Of a DNA stretch of 64,000 nt, positions 42,875 through 50,761 are shown piece by piece. This DNA is from Eubacteriaceae bacterium (GTDB lineage Bacteria > Bacillota > Clostridia > Lachnospirales > Lachnospiraceae): contig CAJTCR010000017.1 of the NCBI GenBank assembly GCA_910574915.1, positions 1 to 64,000 of the forward strand, written 5' to 3'. Both the position numbers and the translations under genes were made by a program. Position 1 is the stretch's first letter. The number at the start of each line of letters is the position of its first letter. The notes beneath the pieces are model-generated. The model made no database searches. It saw only the letters and a program-made list of their open reading frames with translations, and was not told where the DNA came from.

Positions 42875-43876
42875 CTAAATCCACCATTCAGGCGTCAAAT
42901 CCCCAAGTGTAACGATACGCCTAGCGTTTTTCGCAGTATCCTCCAGCATAATTTCGACCTGTTTGTACGTATGCGGCATCAACTGCACCATCAGCTCCCG
43001 GCACGCACCGCAGGGCGGCACGATGTGACCGTCCGGCATAACGGCAAGTACTTTTTGGATCTCCTGTTCTCCTTCTGTCAGCATATGAAAAATCGCATTT
43101 CGCTCTGCACAAATACCGAGTGTCGAACTGGTATCTACACATACGCCTGTGTAAATTCTGCCGGACGTGCTAAGAATCGCGGCTGCAACGCCGCCTGCTT
43201 CTATATAATCTGAGATTTTCCTGCCATGCTGCACGGCGGATGCTTTTTGATACATCTTTTCCCAAACCGGGTCAAGAGATCTGTCTTGTGCGCAGTCTGG
43301 TACCTGCTGTTTTGCGGATTCCTGTTTGTCGTATTCGCTCTTTAAAATGGAGTACCACGACTCGTCGCAGATGCCCTGATTGTTTACTCCTCCGGCACGC
43401 CATGTCCCTTCATAATGCATTCCGCATTTCCGCATCACCTTGCCGGAATTGGGATTTCTGGGATCGTGGGAAGCACTTACACAATTCATTCCCACTTCCT
43501 GAAAGAAAAATGCTATGACTGCACACAGTGCCTCTGCCGTAACATCGCGTCCCCACCAGCGTTTGCCGATACAGTATCCGATAGAGACTGCCTCTGTGCG
43601 GTCATCCACCCTGACCGCAGAAATACTGCCGATAGGTTCGCCAATTTCTTTCAACTCAATCGCCCACACGTAGTTCTGCGGCTCCTCGTAAGACAAAATC
43701 CAACTGTCTATCACATTCTTTGACACTTCTACGCTTTCGTGCGGCTGCCATGTAAGAAATTTCGTCACTTCCGGGTCAGACGCCCAGTTGCAAAACATCA
43801 GCCCTGCATCCTTTTTTGTATACCGCCGCAGAACCAGCCGCTGCGTTTCCAGTGTAACTGTTCCTTTGTGTTCCAT
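42875..43876 (-). CDS. GNAT acetyltransferase-cytidine deaminase fusion
   Basis: 333 residues in two domains. Residues 8-180 are a RimJ/RimL-type GNAT (RLVLRRYTKKDAGLMF, SIGYCIGKRWWGRDVTAEAL, ASHDPRNPNSGKVMRKCGM). Residues 205-333 are a cytidine deaminase: GVCVDTSSTLGICAERNAIF carries the Cys-Ala-Glu active site and VPPCGACRELMVQL the two zinc cysteines. Substrates are unknown; the deaminase resembles the short free-nucleoside or blasticidin-type class. ATG 43876 follows AAAGGAACTGGG. The frame runs upstream into repeat remnant H, which I exclude. Confidence 0.88.
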   Translation of the reverse strand: MEHKGTVTLETQRLVLRRYTKKDAGLMFCNWASDPEVTKFLTWQPHESVEVSKNVIDSWILSYEEPQNYVWAIELKEIGEPIGSISAVRVDDRTEAVSIGYCIGKRWWGRDVTAEALCAVIAFFFQEVGMNCVSASHDPRNPNSGKVMRKCGMHYEGTWRAGGVNNQGICDESWYSILKSEYDKQESAKQQVPDCAQDRSLDPVWEKMYQKASAVQHGRKISDYIEAGGVAAAILSTSGRIYTGVCVDTSSTLGICAERNAIFHMLTEGEQEIQKVLAVMPDGHIVPPCGACRELMVQLMPHTYKQVEIMLEDTAKNARRIVTLGDLTPEWWI

Positions 43877-43930
43877 CCCAGTTCCTTTCTGTTCCAGAGC
43901 AAATAAATCCAACCACATTGGACTTGTTTT

Positions 43931-43998
43931 TGTACCACTTTGCGAAGAGCAGCCAGGGTGTGCCAATCCCCTCTCCTGGCGTCCCTTCCTGAAAAAAC
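43931..43998 (+). repeat. Hairpin repeat family, remnant H
   Basis: Left end TGCGAAGAGCAGCC joins right-arm sequence (AGGGTGTGCCAATCCCC, then CTGGCGTCCCTTCCTG). Flanks on both sides (TTGGACTTGTTTTTGTACC, and AAACAATTCAACCTTGTTC) match those of copies E and F. It lies in the upstream region of the GNAT-deaminase gene. Confidence 0.65.
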
Positions 43999-44058
43999 AA
44001 AACAATTCAACCTTGTTCTCCGTAGCACTACCAACTATTTGTGAAAAGCCTGCTGTTA

Positions 44059-45348
44059 CTATTTTTTTGGAATAAGCATTTCTGCCCCGCCCATATAAGG
44101 ACGCAGCGCTTCTGGTACGTTCACGCTGCCGTCTGCGTTTAAATTATTTTCCAAAAATGCGATCAGCATACGCGGCGGAGCTGCTACTGTATTGTTCAGC
44201 GTGTGTGCAAAGTATTTATTTTTGTCTTTGTCCTTTACGCGGATTTTCAGCCTTCTTGCCTGCGCGTCACCTAGGTTGGAGCAGCTTCCGACTTCAAAAT
44301 ATTTCTTCTGGCGCGGCGACCATGCTTCTACGTCACACGATTTTACCTTTAAGTCCGCCAGATCGCCGGAGCAGCATTCCAGCGTACGTACTGGGATGTC
44401 CAGGCTGCGGAACAAATCTACCGTATTCTGCCACAGTTTGTCATACCACTGCATAGATTCCTCCGGTTTGCATACAACGATCATTTCCTGTTTTTCAAAC
44501 TGGTGAATTCGGTACACCCCGCGCTCTTCAATGCCGTGGGCGCCTTTTTCCTTGCGGAAGCATGGGGAATAGCTGGTCAGTGTGTACGGCAGGCGCTCTT
44601 CGTCGTTGATCGTATCGATAAATTTGCCGATCATGGAGTGTTCTGACGTGCCGATCAGATATAGGTCTTCCCCTTCGATCTTATACATCATCGCATCCAT
44701 TTCTTCAAAGCTCATTACCCCGGTTACAACGCTGCTGCGGATCATAAACGGCGGCACGCAGTAAGTAAAGCCGCGGTCAATCATAAAGTCTCTGGCATAC
44801 GAAATCACTGCCGAATGCAGCCTTGCAATATCGCCCATCAAATAATAGAATCCGTTTCCTGCCACCTTGCCTGCCGCATCCAGGTCAATGCCATGAAACC
44901 GTTCCATAATTTCCGTATGGTACGGCACTTCAAACGCAGGCACAACTGGCTCGCCGTACTTTTCAATCTCCACATTGCAAGAATCATCCTGCCCGATCGG
45001 TACAGAAGGATCGATGATATTTGGAATTGCCATCATATAGCCGGTTACCTTTTCCTGCAATTCCTTCTCCTGTGCCTCCAGCTCTTCCAGCCGCTTTGCA
45101 TCTGCTGCGACCTGTGCTTTTACTGCTTCAGCCTCATCCTTTTTGCCTTCTTTCATCAGCATACCGATCTGTTTGGATAACTGGTTTCGGTTTGCCCGCA
45201 GCGTATCTGCTTCCTGTTTTGCACTGCGTGCTTTTGCATCCAGCGCAATCACCTCGTCTACATAAGGAAGCTTCTTTTCCTGAAATTTATTTTTAATATT
45301 CTGTTTTACCAGATCAGGATTTTCCCTGACAAATTTAATATCCAGCAT
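44059..45348 (-). CDS. serS: Seryl-tRNA synthetase
   Basis: 429 residues. The N-terminal coiled-coil arm spans about 25-100; class II motifs follow: PFMIRSSVVTGVMSFEEMDA, FRKEKGAHGIEERGVYRIHQF (motif 2, FRxE), and NTVAAPPRMLIAFLENN (motif 3). ATG 45348 follows GGAGGAAACCATT. It lies 25 bases after glyA. I saw no T-box between the two genes, so expression is probably driven from the glyA promoter. Confidence 0.96.
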   Translation of the reverse strand: MLDIKFVRENPDLVKQNIKNKFQEKKLPYVDEVIALDAKARSAKQEADTLRANRNQLSKQIGMLMKEGKKDEAEAVKAQVAADAKRLEELEAQEKELQEKVTGYMMAIPNIIDPSVPIGQDDSCNVEIEKYGEPVVPAFEVPYHTEIMERFHGIDLDAAGKVAGNGFYYLMGDIARLHSAVISYARDFMIDRGFTYCVPPFMIRSSVVTGVMSFEEMDAMMYKIEGEDLYLIGTSEHSMIGKFIDTINDEERLPYTLTSYSPCFRKEKGAHGIEERGVYRIHQFEKQEMIVVCKPEESMQWYDKLWQNTVDLFRSLDIPVRTLECCSGDLADLKVKSCDVEAWSPRQKKYFEVGSCSNLGDAQARRLKIRVKDKDKNKYFAHTLNNTVAAPPRMLIAFLENNLNADGSVNVPEALRPYMGGAEMLIPKK

Positions 45349-45373
45349 AATGGTTTCCTCCAAAAAAGTTCTT

Positions 45374-46615
45374 TTATTTTAACGGATATTTTGCAGTCAG
45401 AGCTTTTGTAATCGCAAGCGCCTTTTCAGCCGCCGCGTCTCCTTCTTTAATCATCATCGCGATTGCCTGCGCAATCTGATCCATATCCTCTGTGTTCATG
45501 CCTCTGGATGTCACCGCCGGCGTTCCAAGACGGATACCGCTCGTTACCGTCGGCTTCTGCGGATCGTTCGGGATCGTGTTTTTGTTTGCGGTAATATGCG
45601 CCAGATCCAGCCTTGCTTCCACTTCTTTTCCTGTCAGCCCAAATCCGGTCAGGTCGATTAACATCAGATGGTTGTCCGTACCGCCGGATACAATGCCGAT
45701 GCCGCGCTCCATAAGCCCCTTGCACAGTGCCTGCGCATTGTCCAAAATATTCTGCTGGTATACTTTAAACGAAGGCGCCAGTGCCTCTTTCAAGCAGACT
45801 GCTTTTGCGGCAATCACATGCATCAAAGGCCCGCCCTGCGTACCAGGAAATACCGCTTTGTTAAACTTAAACTTTTTCGCAAGCTCCGCATCCCTGCACA
45901 AAATCATGCCGCCTCTTGGCCCGCGCAGCGTCTTGTGCGTCGTCGTCGTCACTACGTCCGCATATGGCATTGGCGACGGATGCAGCCCTGCCGCTACCAG
46001 CCCCGCGATATGCGCCATATCTACCATCAGGTAAGCGCCGACTGCGTCTGCCGCTTCCCGGAATTTTTTAAAATCAATCGTTCTTGCATAGGCGGAAGCA
46101 CCTGCAATAATCATCTTTGGCTTACATTCTTTTGCTGTTTCCATCAGCTTGTCATAATCGATAAAGCCTTCATCATTTACCCCATAAGGTACAATTTTAA
46201 AATAAGATCCTGAAAAATTAACTGGGCTGCCGTGCGTCAGATGCCCGCCATGATCCAGGTTCATCCCCATTACGGTGTCGCCTGGCTCAAGCAGTGCAAA
46301 CTGTACCGCCATATTCGCCTGTGCCCCAGAATGTGGCTGCACATTCGCATATTCACAGCCAAACAGTTCTTTTGCGCGCTCTCTCGCCAGTTCTTCCACG
46401 ACATCCACACATTCGCAGCCGCCATAATATCTGTGTCCCGGATATCCTTCAGCATATTTGTTCGTCAGCACGCTGCCCATTGCCGACATCACTGCCGGAC
46501 TCACCCAGTTCTCAGATGCAATCAGCTCAATATGGCTGTTCTGCCTGTCCAGTTCGGCTGTAATCGCTGCCGCTACCTCCGTATCTACTGCCTGAATATC
46601 TTCCAAAGTGTACAT
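45374..46615 (-). CDS. glyA: Serine hydroxymethyltransferase
   Basis: 413 residues. PLP enzyme that interconverts serine and glycine with tetrahydrofolate. The PLP lysine is in [34 protein letters not shown] and the [15 protein letters not shown] segment are diagnostic. It heads the glyA-serS operon with a consensus promoter and a structured leader of about 110 bases. Confidence 0.97.
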   Translation of the reverse strand: MYTLEDIQAVDTEVAAAITAELDRQNSHIELIASENWVSPAVMSAMGSVLTNKYAEGYPGHRYYGGCECVDVVEELARERAKELFGCEYANVQPHSGAQANMAVQFALLEPGDTVMGMNLDHGGHLTHGSPVNFSGSYFKIVPYGVNDEGFIDYDKLMETAKECKPKMIIAGASAYARTIDFKKFREAADAVGAYLMVDMAHIAGLVAAGLHPSPMPYADVVTTTTHKTLRGPRGGMILCRDAELAKKFKFNKAVFPGTQGGPLMHVIAAKAVCLKEALAPSFKVYQQNILDNAQALCKGLMERGIGIVSGGTDNHLMLIDLTGFGLTGKEVEARLDLAHITANKNTIPNDPQKPTVTSGIRLGTPAVTSRGMNTEDMDQIAQAIAMMIKEGDAAAEKALAITKALTAKYPLK

Positions 46616-46641
46616 AAATGAAATACTCCTTCCTTATAATA

Positions 46642-46752
46642 TGCACCCTGGACGAAATGCTGTCCGGCACTTGTGCGGTATGCGCACCCCAGGGCATTCT
46701 TTTAGCAATCGTATCAGGCATAATTATATATGCACATGCTGATAATTTCAAG
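46642..46752 (-). promoter_or_regulatory. glyA promoter and structured leader
   Basis: TTGAAA (46747-46752) and TATAAT (46724-46729) are 17 bp apart. In the transcript, ATGCCCTGG (46690-46698) pairs with CCAGGGTGCAT (46642-46652) leaving a two-base bulge, enclosing a GTGCG/CGCAC hairpin and a GC-rich single-stranded stretch. The stem lies just before the AAGGAAGGAG ribosome site. It could be a riboswitch or attenuator; it does not match a class I can name. Confidence 0.6.
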
Positions 46753-46836
46753 TATTAAAAAGTATTTAACCTGAAAAACTAGTAGAGTGGATAGGTTTTT
46801 GCTGTTTTGGTGCATTTTGAGGATGGGGTGGTTTTT

Positions 46837-47092
46837 TTACGGAAAGGGACGCCGGGAGAGGGGATGGGCACGCTTTGGCGGCGTCCGTTCCAGAATGCTA
46901 AGAAGCCCTAAGCCTTCTGCTGGTACGCTGTGGCTGTGGACGGTCGCGGCACCTAGTTCGCTGCCTGATTGCAGCTAAAGGTGCCGCTTGGCTGCGCCCC
47001 TGGTTATTTTGCAGAAGGCTAAGGGCTTCTAACCATTCTTCCAAAGCCGCCGCCAAAGCGTGCCCATCCCCTCACCCGGCTGTTCTTTGTAA
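46837..47092 (-). repeat. Hairpin repeat family, copy D
   Basis: Opposite orientation to E and F. Arms GAGGGGATGGGCACGCTTTG (from about 46858) and the mirrored right arm pair over 26 bases. The 20-bp stem is 46901-46920 with 47011-47030. The core has GGTGCCGCTTGGCTGCGCCCC. It begins the 1.5-kb gene-free stretch between glyA and the XRE gene; 47093-47350 between D and E shows only decayed flank sequence. Confidence 0.85.
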
Positions 47093-47400
47093 GTGTTGCT
47101 AAAACCATCGATATAGTGGTTCTGTATAAAAGCAACTAGAGCGTTGCAGAAATAACAGTGTATACAGTGCACGTTATTTTTGTCAGCGCAAGGCGGAGGA
47201 AGGAAACGATACCAGGTGCATCGTTGACTGACGGCAACGCGGCGATGGTGGAAATAGCGGGTGCTGTTTTTGTTCGTAGCAGACAGACTAATTTGAATAG
47301 TTCACTTTAGAACATATTTGAAAAATGCTTTCCGTGATCTGCGCTTCACTAACACTACAACCAACAATACAAATAATATCGGACTTGTTTTCGTAACATT

Positions 47401-47654
47401 TTACGAAAAGCAGCCGGGAGAGAGGACTGGCATACCCTGGCGGCGGCTTTGGAAGAATGGTTAGAAGCTCTTGGTATTCTGCAACTACCAGGGGCGCAGC
47501 CAAGCGGCACCTTTAGCTGCCACCAGGCAGCGAACTAGGTGCCGCGACCGTCCACAGCCACAGCGTCCCAGCAGAATACCTAGAGCTTCTTACCATTCTG
47601 GAACGGACGCCGCCAGGGTATGCCAGTCCTCTCTCCCGGCGTCCCTTCCTGTAA
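47401..47654 (+). repeat. Hairpin repeat family, copy E
   Basis: Ends TTACGAAAAGCAGCCGGG and CCGGCGTCCCTTCCTGTAA. Outer arms (GGGAGAGAGGACTGGCATAC... with its mirror) pair perfectly over more than 30 bp; the 20-bp stem is 47463-47482 with 47571-47590. Inside lie GCGGCACC/GGTGCCGC and the apical GCTGCC/GGCAGC. Confidence 0.87.
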
Positions 47655-47744
47655 AAACATACCAAAGCAATTCAAATTTGTTCACTGTAGTACTAACACT
47701 ACAGCCAACAATACAAACAATATCGGACTTGTTTGCGTAACATT

Positions 47745-48000
47745 TTACGAAAAGCAGCCGGGAGAGAGGACTGGCATACCCTGGCGGCGGCTTTGGAAGA
47801 ATGGTTAGAAGCTCTTGGTATTCTGCAAAACTACCAGGGGCGCAGCCAAGCGGCACCTTTAGCTGCCACCAGGCAGCGAACTAGGTGCCGCGACCGTCCA
47901 CAGCCACAGCGTCCCAGCAGAATACCTAGAACTTCTTACCATTCTGGAACGGACGCCGCCAGGGTATGCCAGTCCTCTCTCCCGGCGTCCCTTCCTGTAA
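47745..48000 (+). repeat. Hairpin repeat family, copy F
   Basis: Near-identical to copy E (two added bases near the core and a G-to-A change in the 3' stem strand), including about 50 bp of left flank. The 344-bp offset indicates a recent tandem duplication of the E unit. At the E/F junction, CTGTAGT-ACTAAC-ACTACAG forms an inverted repeat. Confidence 0.87.
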
Positions 48001-48033
48001 AACCCCACCACCCTCAAAATTCATCAAAATACC

Positions 48034-48074
48034 TAAAAAAACCTGCCCAACACATATCAGGCAGGTTTTGCGCA
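48034..48074. terminator. Terminator-like hairpin downstream of copy F
   Basis: AAAACCTGCC and GGCAGGTTTT (within 48040-48071) form a stem with T runs in both directions. No gene end is close, so it may insulate the XRE gene from the repeat region. Confidence 0.6.
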
Positions 48075-48197
48075 GTTAGAAAGCTGTTTGATTTTAAGGG
48101 ATTTTCAATTCAGTACCATAAACCGTATGTATTCTCCATACGGTACAAGCTCAGGGAAATTGGCTGTTTATGGTTTTTCTGCTGCGCTGCTTTTATT

Positions 48198-48216
48198 ATA
48201 GTCGCATTGCGACTAT
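48198..48216. promoter_or_regulatory. Perfect 19-bp palindrome, XRE operator candidate
   Basis: ATAGTCGCA-T-TGCGACTAT lies 67 bp upstream of the XRE gene. A possible -35 (TTGCAA, 48218-48223) touches it and a TTTAAA -10 follows after 17 bp, so binding would block or activate this promoter. Confidence 0.6.
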
Positions 48217-48282
48217 TTTGCAATAGCCTTTTCGCCACTTTTTAAAATAGTAGTAAAAATTACAATCAGCAGGAGGATTCGA

Positions 48283-48489
48283 ATGATATTTCCAAATATC
48301 AGAAATTTAAGAGAAGATAATGACAAAAAACAGATTGAGCTTGCCAATTATCTGAATGTAAAACAGACTACTTACTCAAAATATGAGCTTGGAAAGATAA
48401 ATGTACCTATTGAAATTTTTATTAAGCTGGCAGATTACTACGATGTCAGCGTGGACTATCTGCTGGGACGCACGAAAGAAAAAAAATAA
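48283..48489 (+). CDS. Small XRE family regulator
   Basis: 68-residue helix-turn-helix protein (NLREDNDKKQIELANYLNVK, then QTTYSKYELGKINVPIEIFI), ending in the usual DYLLGRTKEKK. It is a single Cro/CI-type DNA-binding domain. AGGAGGATTCGA precedes the ATG. It stands alone next to the hairpin repeats, with a perfect palindrome in its promoter, and is probably autoregulated. Targets unknown. Confidence 0.9.
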   Translation: MIFPNIRNLREDNDKKQIELANYLNVKQTTYSKYELGKINVPIEIFIKLADYYDVSVDYLLGRTKEKK

Positions 48490-48503
48490 TCCCGCATCCA
48501 AAA

Positions 48504-48547
48504 GAGCTGCCGTACAAAGCCTGATAAAATGCTTTGTGCGGCAGCTC
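48504..48547. terminator. Convergent terminator between XRE gene and secDF
   Basis: GAGCTGCCGTACAAAGC (48504-48520) pairs with GCTTTGTGCGGCAGCTC (48531-48547), one wobble, with a T run on the minus strand. It mainly serves secDF. Confidence 0.82.
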
Positions 48548-48566
48548 CATTATTAAAACGAAACTA

Positions 48567-50747
48567 TTATGCCATTTTCTTTGCTTTCGAGCCCTTTTTC
48601 ACTTCACCGGATGCCTTTTGATGAATTTTCATTTCAAACCAAAGCTCCGTCGCGATGCAGATCGAAGAATACGTACCGCTGATTACGCCTACCATAAGCG
48701 GAAGTGCAAATTCCCGGATCGAAGCTACGCCAAGGATGTACAAAAGCAGCACCATTACGAATGTCGTTACCGAAGTATTAATCGAACGCGACAGCGTCTG
48801 CGTAATACTTTTATTTGCAATCTCCTTTAGCTCTGACTGCGTCACGCGCGGCTTGGATTTTAAGTTTTCACGAATACGGTCAAACGTTACGATCGTATCG
48901 TTAATGGAATAACCAAGGATCGTCAGCATAACCGCGATAAACGTAGAGCCTACGGAAATCCGTACGAGCGCATAGCAGGTAAGCACTACGAGGATATCGT
49001 GCACGAGCGCAATGACCGCGCTTGTTGCAAAGCGGAAATCACTAAAGCGGAACCAGATATAGATCAGCATCAAAATTACCGCTATTACTACCGCCCAGAC
49101 TGCATCCACCGTCATTTCCTTACTGATCGTCTCGCTGACATTCTGATAGGAAATCGCGCTGTTTTCTACGGAATAGTTGTCTTCAAATATCTTTGCAAAT
49201 GTCTCGCGTTCTGCAAGTTCCAGATTTCTTGTCTTAAAAATAACCTGTGTCGTATCCGCGATTTTCTGCACCTGTACTTCTGCGGTTCCAAGCGCTTCGT
49301 TAATTAACGGCACAATTTCTGAATCAATCTCGGACAATTCATAATTTTTGCCCAAATCAACGGTTGTAGAAGTACCGCCGACAAACTCCAGGCTGTAGTT
49401 AAAGGCTCCCTTGCCGCCTGAAGCGTTCAGCGCTTCCCCCACAAATCCTGCCGCGATGAGAATAACGGAAATAATAAAGAACACATAGCGCTTGGAAATA
49501 AAATCCACAACCTTGCGCTCTTTTGCAGCGCCGTAATATTTGACGTCCTTAAATCCGATTGCATGGATCGCATACATGGAATATCTCGTAACGACCAGCG
49601 CCGTCACCATTGATAAAATAATACCGATTGCCAGTGTGTAGGCAAATCCCTTGACTGTACCAGAACCTTTGACTGCGAGCACCGCAGCCGCAATCAGCGT
49701 CGTCACATTTCCGTCAATAATCGCTGACAATGCTTTCTGGTATCCGGTCTTAATCGCTGCTCCCGTAGACTTGCCAAGAGCCAGCTCTTCTTTGATACGT
49801 GCGTTAATTACAACATTCGCATCCACTGCCATACCGATGCCCAGGATAATTCCGGCAATACCCGGCAGCGTCAGCGTGATCTCAAACAGATAAATTACGG
49901 CAACCACTGCGGTCGCATATACAAGCAGTCCCAAAGAGGTTGCAACGCCTGCGATCCAGTAAAAGGCAATTAAAAATACGATAATCAGTGCAAGGCCGAT
50001 CGCCGCTGCGGTCAGTGCCGTCGAGATCGCTTCCTGCCCTAACGAGGCACCTACGACCTGGGATGTCAGCTCTTCTAACTCCAATGATAACGAACCGATA
50101 CGGATCTGGGACGCAAGCGTCTCTGCCGCTTCAAACGACTCCATACCATCAATAGTAGCAGTACCGCCGCTGATCTTTTCATTGACGGTTGGATTGCTGA
50201 TGACCTCTCCGTCGTATACGATTGGAATGTTCTTTTTAATATTGTTTGCCGTCAGCTCCGCAAATGTCTCGGCTGCTTCATCGGTAAATGTCAGCTCTAC
50301 AATCGCCTGGTTTCTGCCGTCTTTCGTCACATACCTTGCCGCTGCGGTTTCCACATCGTCGCCCGTCAGCACGACATTGCCGTCCGGGTCTTGAAATTCC
50401 AGCGAACCCGGCGTGCCAAGCTCTTCCAATATGTCATTCGCGTCGGTAACGCCAGGAATCGCGACGGTAATACGGTCGCTGCCTTCTCTTGCCACCTGCG
50501 CTTCTGTACTGTAGTCGTCCACACGCCTTTGCAGCTTGTAGACCGTATCGCTGATCTGCTCCGGCGTAGCGTCTTCATCGACGATCTGATACGTAATGCT
50601 GACACCGCCAGCCAGGTCAAGCCCCAAGGTTATGTTCTGGTTTTCCCCGCGCCCTGTCGAAGACAGGATAATCGACGCGTAATATCCCAAACCCAGTATA
50701 CATGCCAGGACAATGCAAAGTATCGTAATGCCTTTTCCTTTTTTCAT
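48567..50747 (-). CDS. secDF: Protein translocase subunits SecD-SecF fusion
   Basis: 726 residues; SecD and SecF are joined in one chain as in many Clostridia. Twelve membrane segments are expected. The SecD half shows GLDLAGGVSITYQI, the P1 domain and GMAVDANVVINARIKEE; the SecF half starts near 440 with FNYSLEFVGGTSTTVDLG and has LGYSINDTIVTFDRIRENL. It uses the proton gradient to finish protein export. The location next to the SCIFF cassette is conserved in Clostridia. Confidence 0.95.
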   Translation of the reverse strand: MKKGKGITILCIVLACILGLGYYASIILSSTGRGENQNITLGLDLAGGVSITYQIVDEDATPEQISDTVYKLQRRVDDYSTEAQVAREGSDRITVAIPGVTDANDILEELGTPGSLEFQDPDGNVVLTGDDVETAAARYVTKDGRNQAIVELTFTDEAAETFAELTANNIKKNIPIVYDGEVISNPTVNEKISGGTATIDGMESFEAAETLASQIRIGSLSLELEELTSQVVGASLGQEAISTALTAAAIGLALIIVFLIAFYWIAGVATSLGLLVYATAVVAVIYLFEITLTLPGIAGIILGIGMAVDANVVINARIKEELALGKSTGAAIKTGYQKALSAIIDGNVTTLIAAAVLAVKGSGTVKGFAYTLAIGIILSMVTALVVTRYSMYAIHAIGFKDVKYYGAAKERKVVDFISKRYVFFIISVILIAAGFVGEALNASGGKGAFNYSLEFVGGTSTTVDLGKNYELSEIDSEIVPLINEALGTAEVQVQKIADTTQVIFKTRNLELAERETFAKIFEDNYSVENSAISYQNVSETISKEMTVDAVWAVVIAVILMLIYIWFRFSDFRFATSAVIALVHDILVVLTCYALVRISVGSTFIAVMLTILGYSINDTIVTFDRIRENLKSKPRVTQSELKEIANKSITQTLSRSINTSVTTFVMVLLLYILGVASIREFALPLMVGVISGTYSSICIATELWFEMKIHQKASGEVKKGSKAKKMA

Positions 50748-50761
50748 GTTTTATCCCTCTC

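Noticed and set aside
42875-44005. Longer start for the GNAT-deaminase fusion
   Set aside because: The extra N-terminal codons come from repeat remnant H and have no ribosome site; ATG 43876 has one.
46642-46698. THF or glycine riboswitch before glyA
   Set aside because: The expected conserved cores of those classes were not visible, so I left it as an unnamed structured leader.
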